Assembly (NCBI RefSeq): GCF_037940415.1
Contig: NZ_CP149798.1
Coordinates: 6,357,001-6,421,000 of the forward strand
Length of the DNA stretch: 64,000 nucleotides
Direction of reading: 5' to 3'
Source of the DNA: Streptomyces sp. f51
GTDB taxonomy: Bacteria; Actinomycetota; Actinomycetes; Streptomycetales; Streptomycetaceae
The position numbers and the translations under genes are program-made. The notes below the pieces were generated by a model that ran no database searches, was not told the origin of the DNA, and saw nothing but the letters and a program-made list of their open reading frames with translations. Each line of letters opens with the position of its first letter. Within the stretch, counting starts at the first letter, position 1. Below are positions 17,483 through 25,176 of the stretch, piece by piece.

Positions 17483-17590
17483 CGCAGTTCCTCCGGCCGA
17501 ATGACAGATTCGATCATCGCCGCGTACCGTGTGCGCGACTTGTCACTGCTCCGTACGTGAAGATCTGCGGAATCGTTCAGGGGGACGCTC

Positions 17591-18571
17591 ATGGAACTCA
17601 CAGCTCGCGCCTTCTGGCTCGCTTCCCCGGGCCACGGAGAGCTCCGTGACGTCACCCTCGACAAGCCCGCGGAGGGCGAGGTCCTGGTCCGTACGCTCTA
17701 CTCCGGAGTCAGCAGGGGCACCGAGACCCTCGTGTTCCGCGGGGGAGTCCCGGAGAACCAGTACGCCTCGATGCGCGCCCCGTTCCAGGAGGGCGACTTC
17801 CCCGCGCCGGTGAAGTACGGCTATCTGAGTGTCGGCCGGGTGGAGGAAGGACCGGAGCAGCTGCTCGGCCGGACGGTCTTCTGCCTCTATCCGCACCAGA
17901 CGCGGTACGTCGTCCCGGTGAGCGCCGTGACCGTCGTACCCGAGTCGGTGCCCGCCTCCCGCGCCATCCTCGCCGGCACCGTCGAGACCGCCGTGAACGC
18001 CCTGTGGGACGCCGCCCCGCTGATCGGCGACCGGATCGCCGTGGTCGGCGGCGGCATGGTCGGCTGCTCGGTCGCCGCCCTGCTGGCCCGCTTCCCCGGG
18101 GTCCGTGTTCAGCTCGTGGACGCCGACCCGGCGCGCGCCGCCGTCGCCCACGCGCTCGGCGTCGACTTCGCGCTCCCCGAGGACGCCGAGGGCGAACGCG
18201 ACCTCGTCGTGCACGCCAGCGCCACCGAGGCCGGACTGAACCTCGCCCTCGGCCTCTCGGCCCACGAGGGGACCGTCATCGAGCTGAGCTGGTACGGGGA
18301 CCGCCGTGTCGCCCTGCCGCTGGGAGAGGCGTTCCATTCGCGCCGGCTGACCCTGCGCAGCAGCCAGGTGGGTTCCGTCTCCCCCTCCGCCCGGGCCGGA
18401 AGGACGTACGCGGACCGGCTGGCCCTGGCCCTCGAACTTCTGGCCGAACCGGCCTTCGACGCCCTGATCACGGGCGAGTGCTCCTTCGGCGAACTCCCCG
18501 AGGTGATGGGGCAACTGGCCTCCGGATCACTGCCCGCCCTGTGCCACAGGGTCGCCTACGAAGAGGTTTGA
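17591..18571 (+). CDS. MDR-type dehydrogenase lacking the usual zinc ligands
   Basis: Protein of 326 residues with the alcohol dehydrogenase-like N-terminal domain and a Rossmann NAD(P) site (VVGGGMVGCSVAALLA, near residue 150). At the usual catalytic zinc ligand it reads YSGVSRGTETLVF, without Cys, similar to BchC-like and other unusual medium-chain dehydrogenases. ELSWYGDRRVALPLG and the C-terminal CSFGELPEVM segment fit the superfamily. It begins the plus-strand block with the PTPS-like, glycosyltransferase and methyltransferase genes. The likely role is oxidising or reducing a pathway intermediate; the substrate cannot be read from sequence. Confidence 0.8.
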   Translation: MELTARAFWLASPGHGELRDVTLDKPAEGEVLVRTLYSGVSRGTETLVFRGGVPENQYASMRAPFQEGDFPAPVKYGYLSVGRVEEGPEQLLGRTVFCLYPHQTRYVVPVSAVTVVPESVPASRAILAGTVETAVNALWDAAPLIGDRIAVVGGGMVGCSVAALLARFPGVRVQLVDADPARAAVAHALGVDFALPEDAEGERDLVVHASATEAGLNLALGLSAHEGTVIELSWYGDRRVALPLGEAFHSRRLTLRSSQVGSVSPSARAGRTYADRLALALELLAEPAFDALITGECSFGELPEVMGQLASGSLPALCHRVAYEEV

Positions 18572-18708
18572 GCCGACGAGAACCGGCCTGACCTCTACGG
18601 ACTCCGAAGAAAGGGCAACACGCGGCTGAACAAGGTGAACCGGGCAGCCGTACTACACGACGTGATCCCGGCAGGGGATCAGACGCACCGCACCTGGAGG
18701 GTCGTCCG

Positions 18709-19107
18709 TTGTTCAGCATCACCGTCCGCGATCACCTGATGATCGCCCACAGCTTCCGTGGCGAGGTCTTCGGACCCGCGCAGCGTCTGCACGGGGCGAC
18801 GTTCCTGGTGGACGCCACCTTCCGCCGCCCCGAGCTGGACGACGACAACATCGTCGTCGACATCGGACTGGCCACGCAGGAGCTCGGCGCCGTCGTGAGC
18901 GAGTTGAACTACCGCAATCTCGACAGCGAGCCGGACTTCAAGGACACCAACACCTCGACCGAGTTCCTGGCGAAGGTCATCGCCGACCGGCTCGCCGACC
19001 GGGTGCACGCCGGGGCCCTCGGCGAAGGCGCCCGCGGCCTCACCGGCATCACCGTCACCCTCCACGAGTCGCACATCGCCTGGGCGAGTTACGAGCGTGG
19101 CCTGTGA
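18709..19107 (+). CDS. 6-pyruvoyltetrahydropterin synthase/QueD homologue with altered active site
   Basis: T-fold protein of 132 residues. The family framework is present (AHSFRGEVFGPAQRLHGATFLVDATF and the C-terminal HESHIAWASYE with the pterin-anchoring Glu). The metal site is degraded: the LHGH motif is LHGA, and the catalytic Cys before it is Ala. It therefore should not catalyse the ordinary PTPS reaction but may still bind a pterin-like molecule. From memory, the S. coelicolor homologue SCO6650 was crystallised and reported to lack zinc and PTPS activity. The start is TTG with GGAGGG upstream. Its stop overlaps the next gene's GTG. Confidence 0.85.
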   Translation: MFSITVRDHLMIAHSFRGEVFGPAQRLHGATFLVDATFRRPELDDDNIVVDIGLATQELGAVVSELNYRNLDSEPDFKDTNTSTEFLAKVIADRLADRVHAGALGEGARGLTGITVTLHESHIAWASYERGL

Positions 19108-20318
19108 CCGACGTGACCCTCGACAAGGCGTCCCCCGCGTCCGGCCGCGCCGCCGGACCGGGCGCCCTGAACTACGTTCCCGTGCAGAACGCGGCTCTCA
19201 AGAACGCCGAGATCATCCCCATGTCCCTGCGCACCGTGCACTTCGTCATGCCGGGCGGTGTCGACGACCCGGCCACGCCCAGCGGGGGCAACGCCTACGA
19301 CCGCAGGCTCTGCCTGGACCTGCCCGGCTTCGGCTGGCAGGTCGAACGGCACGTCCTGGACGGCCGGTGGCCCCGCCCCGACGCGGCCGCCCGCACGGAA
19401 CTCGCCCGGACCCTGGCCGACCTGCCCGACGGCACGGTCGTCCTCCTCGACGGGATCGTCGCCTGCGGAGTCCCCGAGATCGTCGCCCCCGAGGCCGACC
19501 GGCTGCGTCTCGTCGTCCTCGTCCACCTGCCGCTCGGCGACGAGACGGGACTCGAGCCCGCCGTGGCCGCCGAGCTGGACGCCCTGGAACGTACGACCCT
19601 GCGGGCCGTGTCCGCCGTCGTGGCCACCAGCGAATGGGCCGTCCGCCGGCTCGTCGCCCACCACGGCCTCGCCCCCGACCGGGTCCACGCCGCCGCCCCC
19701 GGTGCCGACATCGCCCCGCTCGCCTCCGGAACCGACGGTGTCTCGAGGCTGCTGTGCGTCGCCGCGGTGACCCCGCGCAAGGGGCAGCACCGGCTCATCG
19801 AGGCCCTCGCCACCGTCACCGACCTGCCCTGGAGCTGCGTCTGCGTCGGCGGACTCGGCCAGGACCCCGCCTACGTCGACCATCTGCGCACCCTGATCGC
19901 CCGGCACGGCCTCGGCGACCGGCTGCACCTCGCCGGACCCCAGGCCGGTGCCGAACTCGACGCCAGCTACGCCTCCGCCGACCTGATGGTCCTCACCTCG
20001 TACGCGGAGACCTACGGCATGGCCGTGACCGAGGCCCTGGCCCGGGGCATCCCGGTGCTGGCCACGGACGTCGGCGGTGTCCCCGAGGCCGTCGGGCGCG
20101 CCCCCGACGGCGGAGTGCCCGGCATCCTCGTCCCCCCGGAGGACCCGGCGGCCCTCGCCGCCGAGCTGCGCGGCTGGTTCGGCGAGGCCGACGTGCGCCG
20201 TCGGCTGAAGGCCGCCGCCCGCGGACGGCGCGCCGCGCTCGACGGATGGGCGACCACCGCGCGCAGCCTGGCAGGCGTGCTCGGCCGGCTGCCCCAGGAA
20301 CCCCGGAGGGCGGCGTGA
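19104..20318 (+). CDS. Family 4 glycosyltransferase
   Basis: GT-B fold glycosyltransferase of 404 residues. The C-terminal domain has the donor-binding EX7E-type motif in SYAETYGMAVTEALARGIPVLATDVGGVPEAVG (about residues 300-332), and CVAAVTPRKGQHRLIEAL marks the interdomain region. The first 25 residues look flexible. The start overlaps the PTPS-like stop and its own stop overlaps the methyltransferase start, so it is cotranslated with both. By context it may glycosylate the pathway product. The sugar and acceptor are unknown. Confidence 0.88.
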   Translation: MTDVTLDKASPASGRAAGPGALNYVPVQNAALKNAEIIPMSLRTVHFVMPGGVDDPATPSGGNAYDRRLCLDLPGFGWQVERHVLDGRWPRPDAAARTELARTLADLPDGTVVLLDGIVACGVPEIVAPEADRLRLVVLVHLPLGDETGLEPAVAAELDALERTTLRAVSAVVATSEWAVRRLVAHHGLAPDRVHAAAPGADIAPLASGTDGVSRLLCVAAVTPRKGQHRLIEALATVTDLPWSCVCVGGLGQDPAYVDHLRTLIARHGLGDRLHLAGPQAGAELDASYASADLMVLTSYAETYGMAVTEALARGIPVLATDVGGVPEAVGRAPDGGVPGILVPPEDPAALAAELRGWFGEADVRRRLKAAARGRRAALDGWATTARSLAGVLGRLPQEPRRAA

Positions 20319-21286
20319 GCACCGCGACGACTCCCACCAGCGGGCCCGACTCCGGTGCCCCGGAGGCGAAGGCCACGAGCGGGCCGGACTCCGGCCCGCC
20401 CGAGGAGAAGGTGAGGACGGGCGTGCCCGGTCAGCGAGTCGGGGACCCTGACACCGAAGAGGTCCGCTACGCACCCCAGTGGCTCCAGCTGCGCGAACCC
20501 GCGGACGCGGCCGCGCGCGCGGCCGACCTGCTCGACCCGCTCCGCATCCGCCTGGCCAACCGGCCCGGGCGCGGCGACCTGGCCATCCACGACCTGGGCT
20601 GCGGCACCGGCTCCATGGGCCGCTGGCTGGCGCCCCGGCTCGACGGCGCACAGCACTGGATCCTGCACGACCGGGACCCCTACCTCCTGCACTTCGCCAC
20701 CGTCGGGGCCCCCAAGGCCGCGGCCGACGGCAGCCACGTCGGGGTCACCACCCAGCGCGGTGACATCGGGCGGCTGACGGCGGACGCCCTGGCCGGTGCC
20801 TCCCTGGTGACCGCGTCGGCGCTGCTCGACGTGCTCACCGCCGAGGAGATCGACCGGCTCGCGGCGGCCTGCGCGGGCGCGGGCGTGCCCGCCCTGCTCA
20901 CGCTGTCGGTCGCCGGCCGCGTCGAAATCGGCCCGGCCGACCCGCTGGACGCCGAGATCGCCGAGGCGTTCAACGCCCACCAGCGGCGCGGCGACCTGCT
21001 CGGCCCGGACGCCGTCACCGCCGCCTGCGAGGCATTCGCCCGCTACGACGCGACCGTACGGGTGCACCCGAGCCCCTGGCGGCTCGGCCCCGACGAGGCC
21101 GCCCTCACCGCCGAGTGGCTGCGCGGCTGGGTCGGCGCCGCCGTGGAGGAGCACCCCGAACTGGCGGAACGCGCGGAGGCCTATCTGGAGTCCCGCCTGG
21201 CGGCCTGCGCGGCGGGTGAACTGCGGGTCGTCGTCCACCACAGCGATGTGCTCGCGCTGCCCCACCCCGCCGGGGGTGCGGCGTGA
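20315..21286 (+). CDS. Class I SAM-dependent methyltransferase
   Basis: Protein of 323 residues with a disordered first 45 residues containing two imperfect copies of SGPDSG. A Rossmann methyltransferase domain follows: motif I IHDLGCGTGSMGRWLAPRL, the acidic end of strand 2 in LHDRDP, and ASLVTASALLDVLTAEE at the motif IV region. GTG start with four-base overlap to the glycosyltransferase, and its stop overlaps the membrane protein start. It likely methylates an intermediate of the same pathway; small-molecule rather than DNA methylation is inferred from context. Confidence 0.85.
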   Translation: MSTATTPTSGPDSGAPEAKATSGPDSGPPEEKVRTGVPGQRVGDPDTEEVRYAPQWLQLREPADAAARAADLLDPLRIRLANRPGRGDLAIHDLGCGTGSMGRWLAPRLDGAQHWILHDRDPYLLHFATVGAPKAAADGSHVGVTTQRGDIGRLTADALAGASLVTASALLDVLTAEEIDRLAAACAGAGVPALLTLSVAGRVEIGPADPLDAEIAEAFNAHQRRGDLLGPDAVTAACEAFARYDATVRVHPSPWRLGPDEAALTAEWLRGWVGAAVEEHPELAERAEAYLESRLAACAAGELRVVVHHSDVLALPHPAGGAA

Positions 21287-22539
21287 GCGCGGGCCTGGAG
21301 ACACTGGATCCCTCCGCCGCCCCGGCGGCCGTGACCCCGGACCTCGACGGCCCGCCCCCGAACAACCCCGCGGAGTCCGGCGCGCAGGCGCCGGGTCCCG
21401 CCCCGGCCGGGGACTCCGCGAGCCCCGCGGCCGATGGAGCCTCCCGCGCCCGGCGCGTGTCCGGCCGGGTCCGCAAGCACCTCGGCACCGCCGCCGGCGT
21501 CCTGATTCTCGGAGTGCTGCTCTGGCGCCTGGGTACCGGGGTGTTCGTGGACGGGCTACGGCGGATCGACGGGACCACGCTCACGGCGGCCATCGCCATC
21601 GGGCTGCTCACCACGGTGTTCAGCGCCTGGCGCTGGTGCCTGGTGGCACGCGAGCTGCGCATCGAACTCCGGCTGGGCGCGGCCGTCGCGGACTACTACC
21701 GCGCGCTGTTCCTGAACGCCGCGCTGCCCGGCGGGGTCCTCGGAGACGTGCACCGGGCCGTGCGGCACGGGCAGAGTGCCGGTGACATCGGCCGGGGCGT
21801 GCGCTCGGTGGTGCTCGAACGCACCTCGGGGCAGGCCGTGTTGCTGGCGTTCGGCGCGGTGGTGCTGCTCACCCAGCCGTCACCCGTGCTCGCCCAGGCC
21901 CGGGAGGCCGCGCTGGTCCTCGTGATCGTCGCGGTGTGCGCCGCGACGGCGTTCGCCGTCGTCCGCCGGCGGCGGGGATCCTCGGGCACCGGACGGTACC
22001 GGGCGGTCCGCGGCGCGCTCGTCGAGGCGCGGGGCGCCCTGCTGGCCCGGCGCGCCTGGCCCGGCGTGGCGCTCTCGTCGGTCCTGGTGCTCGCCGGGCA
22101 TCTGGCGATGTTCGTGCTCGCCGCCCGGGCCGCCGGATCGGCCGCGTCCGTCGCCGTGCTGACGCCGCTGGCCCTGCTGGCCCTGCTGGCCATGGGGCTG
22201 CCGCTGAACGTCGGCGGCTGGGGCCCCCGCGAGGGCGCCACCGCCTGGGCCTTCGGCGCGGCCGGGCTCGGCGCAGGCACGGGCCTGACCGTCGCGGTGA
22301 TCTACGGAGTGCTCAGCTTCGCGGCGGCCCTGCCCGGCGCCGTGGTCCTGGTCGTGCGATGGGGCGCCGCGCTCCGGCGCTCCCGCGAGGAGAGCGCGGG
22401 AGGGGCTGATCAGTGCAGCGACTCGGACGTCACCAGGGAGAAATACGCTCCGAAGGCCTCGGTCAGCCCGGCCAGGAGTTCCTTCCCCTTCTCGGCGGCG
22501 GCCATCGAGGGACGGCCGATGACCCCGGACTCGGTGTAG
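21283..22539 (+). CDS. Lysylphosphatidylglycerol synthase TM region/UPF0104-type flippase-like membrane protein
   Basis: Membrane protein of 418 residues. A Pro/Ala-rich cytoplasmic N-terminus (about 1-65) is followed by about eight helices of the AglD/MprF-TM family, including FSAWRWCLVARELRIEL, ALFLNAALPGGVLGDVHRA and LNVGGWGPREGATAWAFG. Relatives flip or bind lipid-linked glycans. With a GT4, a CDP-alcohol transferase and an MFS carrier close by, transport of a lipid- or sugar-linked product is an attractive inference. The last 130 bases overlap the convergent creatininase-family gene, so the C-terminal 40 codons are dual coding unless the true protein ends earlier. Confidence 0.8.
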   Translation: MSAGLETLDPSAAPAAVTPDLDGPPPNNPAESGAQAPGPAPAGDSASPAADGASRARRVSGRVRKHLGTAAGVLILGVLLWRLGTGVFVDGLRRIDGTTLTAAIAIGLLTTVFSAWRWCLVARELRIELRLGAAVADYYRALFLNAALPGGVLGDVHRAVRHGQSAGDIGRGVRSVVLERTSGQAVLLAFGAVVLLTQPSPVLAQAREAALVLVIVAVCAATAFAVVRRRRGSSGTGRYRAVRGALVEARGALLARRAWPGVALSSVLVLAGHLAMFVLAARAAGSAASVAVLTPLALLALLAMGLPLNVGGWGPREGATAWAFGAAGLGAGTGLTVAVIYGVLSFAAALPGAVVLVVRWGAALRRSREESAGGADQCSDSDVTREKYAPKASVSPARSSFPFSAAAIEGRPMTPDSV

Positions 22540-23171
22540 GCCGACATGCCGAGGGTGAGCAGATGCCGGCGGTCGTCGGCGACGAAATCGGAGGTCTCAT
22601 AACCGTCTTTGACGCATTCCGGATGGGCATGCAGGAGAATGGACGTCTCGATTTCTCCGGCGTGCATATCGGTGAGCAACGACGTCTGCACACCGGCCCG
22701 TTCACAGGCGCCTTCCCAGTCCTCCACGGCCGGGAAAAGCGCCATGCGTGTACCGGTGCCCGCGGATTCCTGGACCACATTGCCCAGGACGTAATTCCCG
22801 CCGTGCCCGTTGACCACGACCAGGGTGTCGACACCGGATCGCCGCAACGAAGCGGCGATGTCCCGGACGACGGCGTACAGCGTCACGGAGGAAATGCTCA
22901 CGGTACCCGGCCAGTCGGCGTGCTCGTGCGAGCAGGAGATCGTCACCGGAGGAAGAAGATGCACCGGATAGGCGGCCGCGATCTCCCGCGCGATGGCGCA
23001 CGCCACCAGTGTGTCGGTCGTCAGGGGCAGGTACGCGCCGTGCTGTTCGAGGCTGCCGACGGGAAGGACGGCGACCTGACGGGCGACACCGGACCCCCGC
23101 TCGCGGACATCCTCCGTGGTGTCCAGTGACAGCACACCCGACGCCATCACGCGTGTTCCCGAACTACTCAT
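22410..23171 (-). CDS. Creatininase-family metal hydrolase, candidate FAPy deformylase
   Basis: Protein of 253 residues with the binuclear metal motifs of the creatininase family: Glu42/His44/Asp53 in PVGSLEQHGAYLPLTTD, then CSHEHADWPGT, VNGHGGN and DMHAGEIETS. The family includes creatininase, MftE and the archaeal formamide hydrolase ArfB, which deformylates the FAPy nucleotide made by an unusual GTP cyclohydrolase. The divergent neighbour (38 bp between starts) is a GTP cyclohydrolase II variant predicted to make FAPy, so ArfB-like activity is a strong contextual inference. Codon bias is slightly more relaxed than in its neighbours. Confidence 0.82.
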   Translation of the reverse strand: MSSSGTRVMASGVLSLDTTEDVRERGSGVARQVAVLPVGSLEQHGAYLPLTTDTLVACAIAREIAAAYPVHLLPPVTISCSHEHADWPGTVSISSVTLYAVVRDIAASLRRSGVDTLVVVNGHGGNYVLGNVVQESAGTGTRMALFPAVEDWEGACERAGVQTSLLTDMHAGEIETSILLHAHPECVKDGYETSDFVADDRRHLLTLGMSAYTESGVIGRPSMAAAEKGKELLAGLTEAFGAYFSLVTSESLH

Positions 23172-23209
23172 CTTTCACGGCCCTTTCGACTCTGCTTAGG
23201 AACCAGATC

Positions 23210-23917
23210 ATGACAGATAACTTTGGCGTACTCGGCGGGAATGCCCACCTCACAGGTGTCGAACGAGTCGTGATTGCCCCGCTGCCCACCGTGTACGGAG
23301 ATTTCCACGCCGTCGGATTCTTCGACCACGACCTCGGCGAGGAACAAGTCGTCCTCGTGCACGGCGACTTGGACACCCTCGGAGAGGGAGACGTCCTGAC
23401 CCGGTTGCATTCCGAATGCCTCACCGGCGACTCCTTCGGCTCGCAGCACTGCGAGTGCGGCCCCCAGCTCACCGCCTCGCTGCAAGCCATCGTGGCCGAG
23501 GGGCGCGGAGCCCTCGTCTACCTCCGGGGTCACGAGGGCCGGGGCATCGGTCTGCTCGCCAAGCTCAAGGCGATGAAGCTCCAGGCGGAGGGCCTGGACA
23601 CCGTCGAGGCGAACGTGGCCCTCGGCCTGCCGGTCGACGCCCGTGACTACCGGGTGGCGGCGGAGATGCTGCACGACCTCGGCGTACGGTCCGTGCGGCT
23701 GCTGTCGAACAACCCGCGCAAGCGCGAGTCGCTGCTGCGCCACGGCATCAAGGTCGCCGAGCAGGTGCCGCTCCTGATACCGCCGTGCGAGGACAACCTC
23801 ACGTACCTGCTGACCAAGCGGGAGCGCCTCGACCACTACCTGCCCCACCTGGACGGCGAGGAGTGGGCGAAGGCGATCTTCGCAGGTGAGGCGAAGACGG
23901 TCGTCACCGAGGAATGA
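23210..23917 (+). CDS. GTP cyclohydrolase II variant with Met at the catalytic Tyr position
   Basis: Protein of 235 residues. Zinc ligands Cys70, Cys81 and Cys83 are intact in HSECLTGDSFGSQHCECG, and YLRGHEGRGIGLLAKLKAMKLQAEG aligns with the catalytic segment of E. coli RibA. The RibA Tyr105 position is Met122 here. From memory, S. coelicolor SCO6655 carries the same Tyr-to-Met change and releases the formylated product FAPy instead of the riboflavin precursor. No ribB, ribD or ribE gene is nearby, so this is not the housekeeping riboflavin enzyme. The ATG at 23210 is chosen because upstream in-frame sequence shows no family similarity. Confidence 0.88.
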   Translation: MTDNFGVLGGNAHLTGVERVVIAPLPTVYGDFHAVGFFDHDLGEEQVVLVHGDLDTLGEGDVLTRLHSECLTGDSFGSQHCECGPQLTASLQAIVAEGRGALVYLRGHEGRGIGLLAKLKAMKLQAEGLDTVEANVALGLPVDARDYRVAAEMLHDLGVRSVRLLSNNPRKRESLLRHGIKVAEQVPLLIPPCEDNLTYLLTKRERLDHYLPHLDGEEWAKAIFAGEAKTVVTEE

Positions 23918-25176
23918 CCGAAGGGCCGACGACGGTGGGGAGGACCATGGAGACGGCGGCGCGGGTGCCGGGCACCCGGACGGCACCCCTGCGCAGCGCC
24001 GCCTTCCGCCGGTTCGTGCTGGCCGGCCTGATCTCGGCGACGGGATCGGCGATGGCGCCGGTCGCGCTCGCCTACGCGGTGATCGGACAGGGCGGCGGAG
24101 CCGGATCGCTCGGCCTGGTGCTCGCCGTGAACACCGTTCCGACGATCGCCTTCCTGCTCGTGGGCGGGGTACTCGCGGACCGGATGTCCCGCAGCCGGAT
24201 CCTGCTGGTCGGCAACCTGGGCGCGGCGGTGGCCCAGGGAGCACTGGCCGCCGTCGTCCTGACCGGCACTGCCTCGACTGGCTCCATCGCCGCCTGCGGC
24301 TTCCTCTCGGGCGTCGCCGTGGCCTTCACCGTGCCGGCCGGCCAGGGCGTGGTGAACCAGCTGGTGGAGCCCGGACAGCTCCAGCGGGCCAACGCGCTGG
24401 TCCGCCTGCCGACCAACGCCGTACGGGTGCTCGGACCCGTGGCCGGCGGGCTGGTCGTCGCCCTGTGCGGACCGGGCTGGGCGCTGGCCTGGGACGCGCT
24501 CACGTTCGTGATCGCGGCCCTGCTGCTGCACGGCCTGCGCCTGGACGCGACCGTCGCCGTGGACGGCGTCCTCGGCGCGCTGCGCTCGGGCTGGTCGGAG
24601 TTCCGCTCCCGCACCTGGCTGTGGACGTACACGCTCGCCGGGACGGTCGTGGTCGCCGCCTGGCTGGCCGGGTTCCAGCTGCTCGGACCGCTTCTCGCCG
24701 CGCGGCAGTACTCCGGAGCCGGCTCCTGGGGGCTGGTGCAGGGGGCGTTCGCGCTCGGGCTGCTGGCGGGCGCGCTGGTGTGCCTGTGGTGGAAGCCGTA
24801 CCGGCTGCTCGCCGTCGCCGTGTGCACCGCCTCCCTGCTCTTCCTGCCGCTGACGGCGATGGGTCTCGCGCTGCCGCTGCCCGCCGTCCTGTGCGCCGCG
24901 CTCCTCGCCGGCGTCGGCCTCGACGTGGCCATCGTCGCGTGGACCACCGCCTTCCAACTGCATGTGCCCGAGGCCGAGTTGGGGAGGGCGGCCGCGTTCA
25001 ACAGCGTCGGGGAGCGCTGCGCGATCCCGCTCGGCTATCTGCTCGCCGCGCTGGCGGCGGGCGCCTGGTCCGACCGTGGGGTGCTGCTGGTCTGCGCGGG
25101 CGTGATCGTGGCGGCGACGCTGCTCAACCTGTGCGTACGGGACGTGTACCGCGTCAACCGGACGACCCCGGGGTGA
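23914..25176 (+). CDS. MFS transporter
   Basis: Major facilitator of 420 residues with about 12 membrane helices. It has the loop 2-3 motif GGVLADRMSRSRILLVGN and VRLPTNAVRVLGPVAGG at the helix 5 region, resembling the enterobactin-exporter-like MFS_3 group. Its ATG overlaps the cyclohydrolase stop (ATGA). A second ATG at 23947 has GGGGAGG just upstream and is a good alternative. As the last gene of the block it could export the product. Its stop abuts the stop of the convergent serine hydrolase gene with no intervening base. Confidence 0.85.
   Translation: MTEGPTTVGRTMETAARVPGTRTAPLRSAAFRRFVLAGLISATGSAMAPVALAYAVIGQGGGAGSLGLVLAVNTVPTIAFLLVGGVLADRMSRSRILLVGNLGAAVAQGALAAVVLTGTASTGSIAACGFLSGVAVAFTVPAGQGVVNQLVEPGQLQRANALVRLPTNAVRVLGPVAGGLVVALCGPGWALAWDALTFVIAALLLHGLRLDATVAVDGVLGALRSGWSEFRSRTWLWTYTLAGTVVVAAWLAGFQLLGPLLAARQYSGAGSWGLVQGAFALGLLAGALVCLWWKPYRLLAVAVCTASLLFLPLTAMGLALPLPAVLCAALLAGVGLDVAIVAWTTAFQLHVPEAELGRAAAFNSVGERCAIPLGYLLAALAAGAWSDRGVLLVCAGVIVAATLLNLCVRDVYRVNRTTPG

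Noticed and set aside
23210..23917. Housekeeping riboflavin GTP cyclohydrolase II (ribA)
   Set aside because: Met replaces the catalytic Tyr, and no other riboflavin gene is nearby, so the ribA name was not used.
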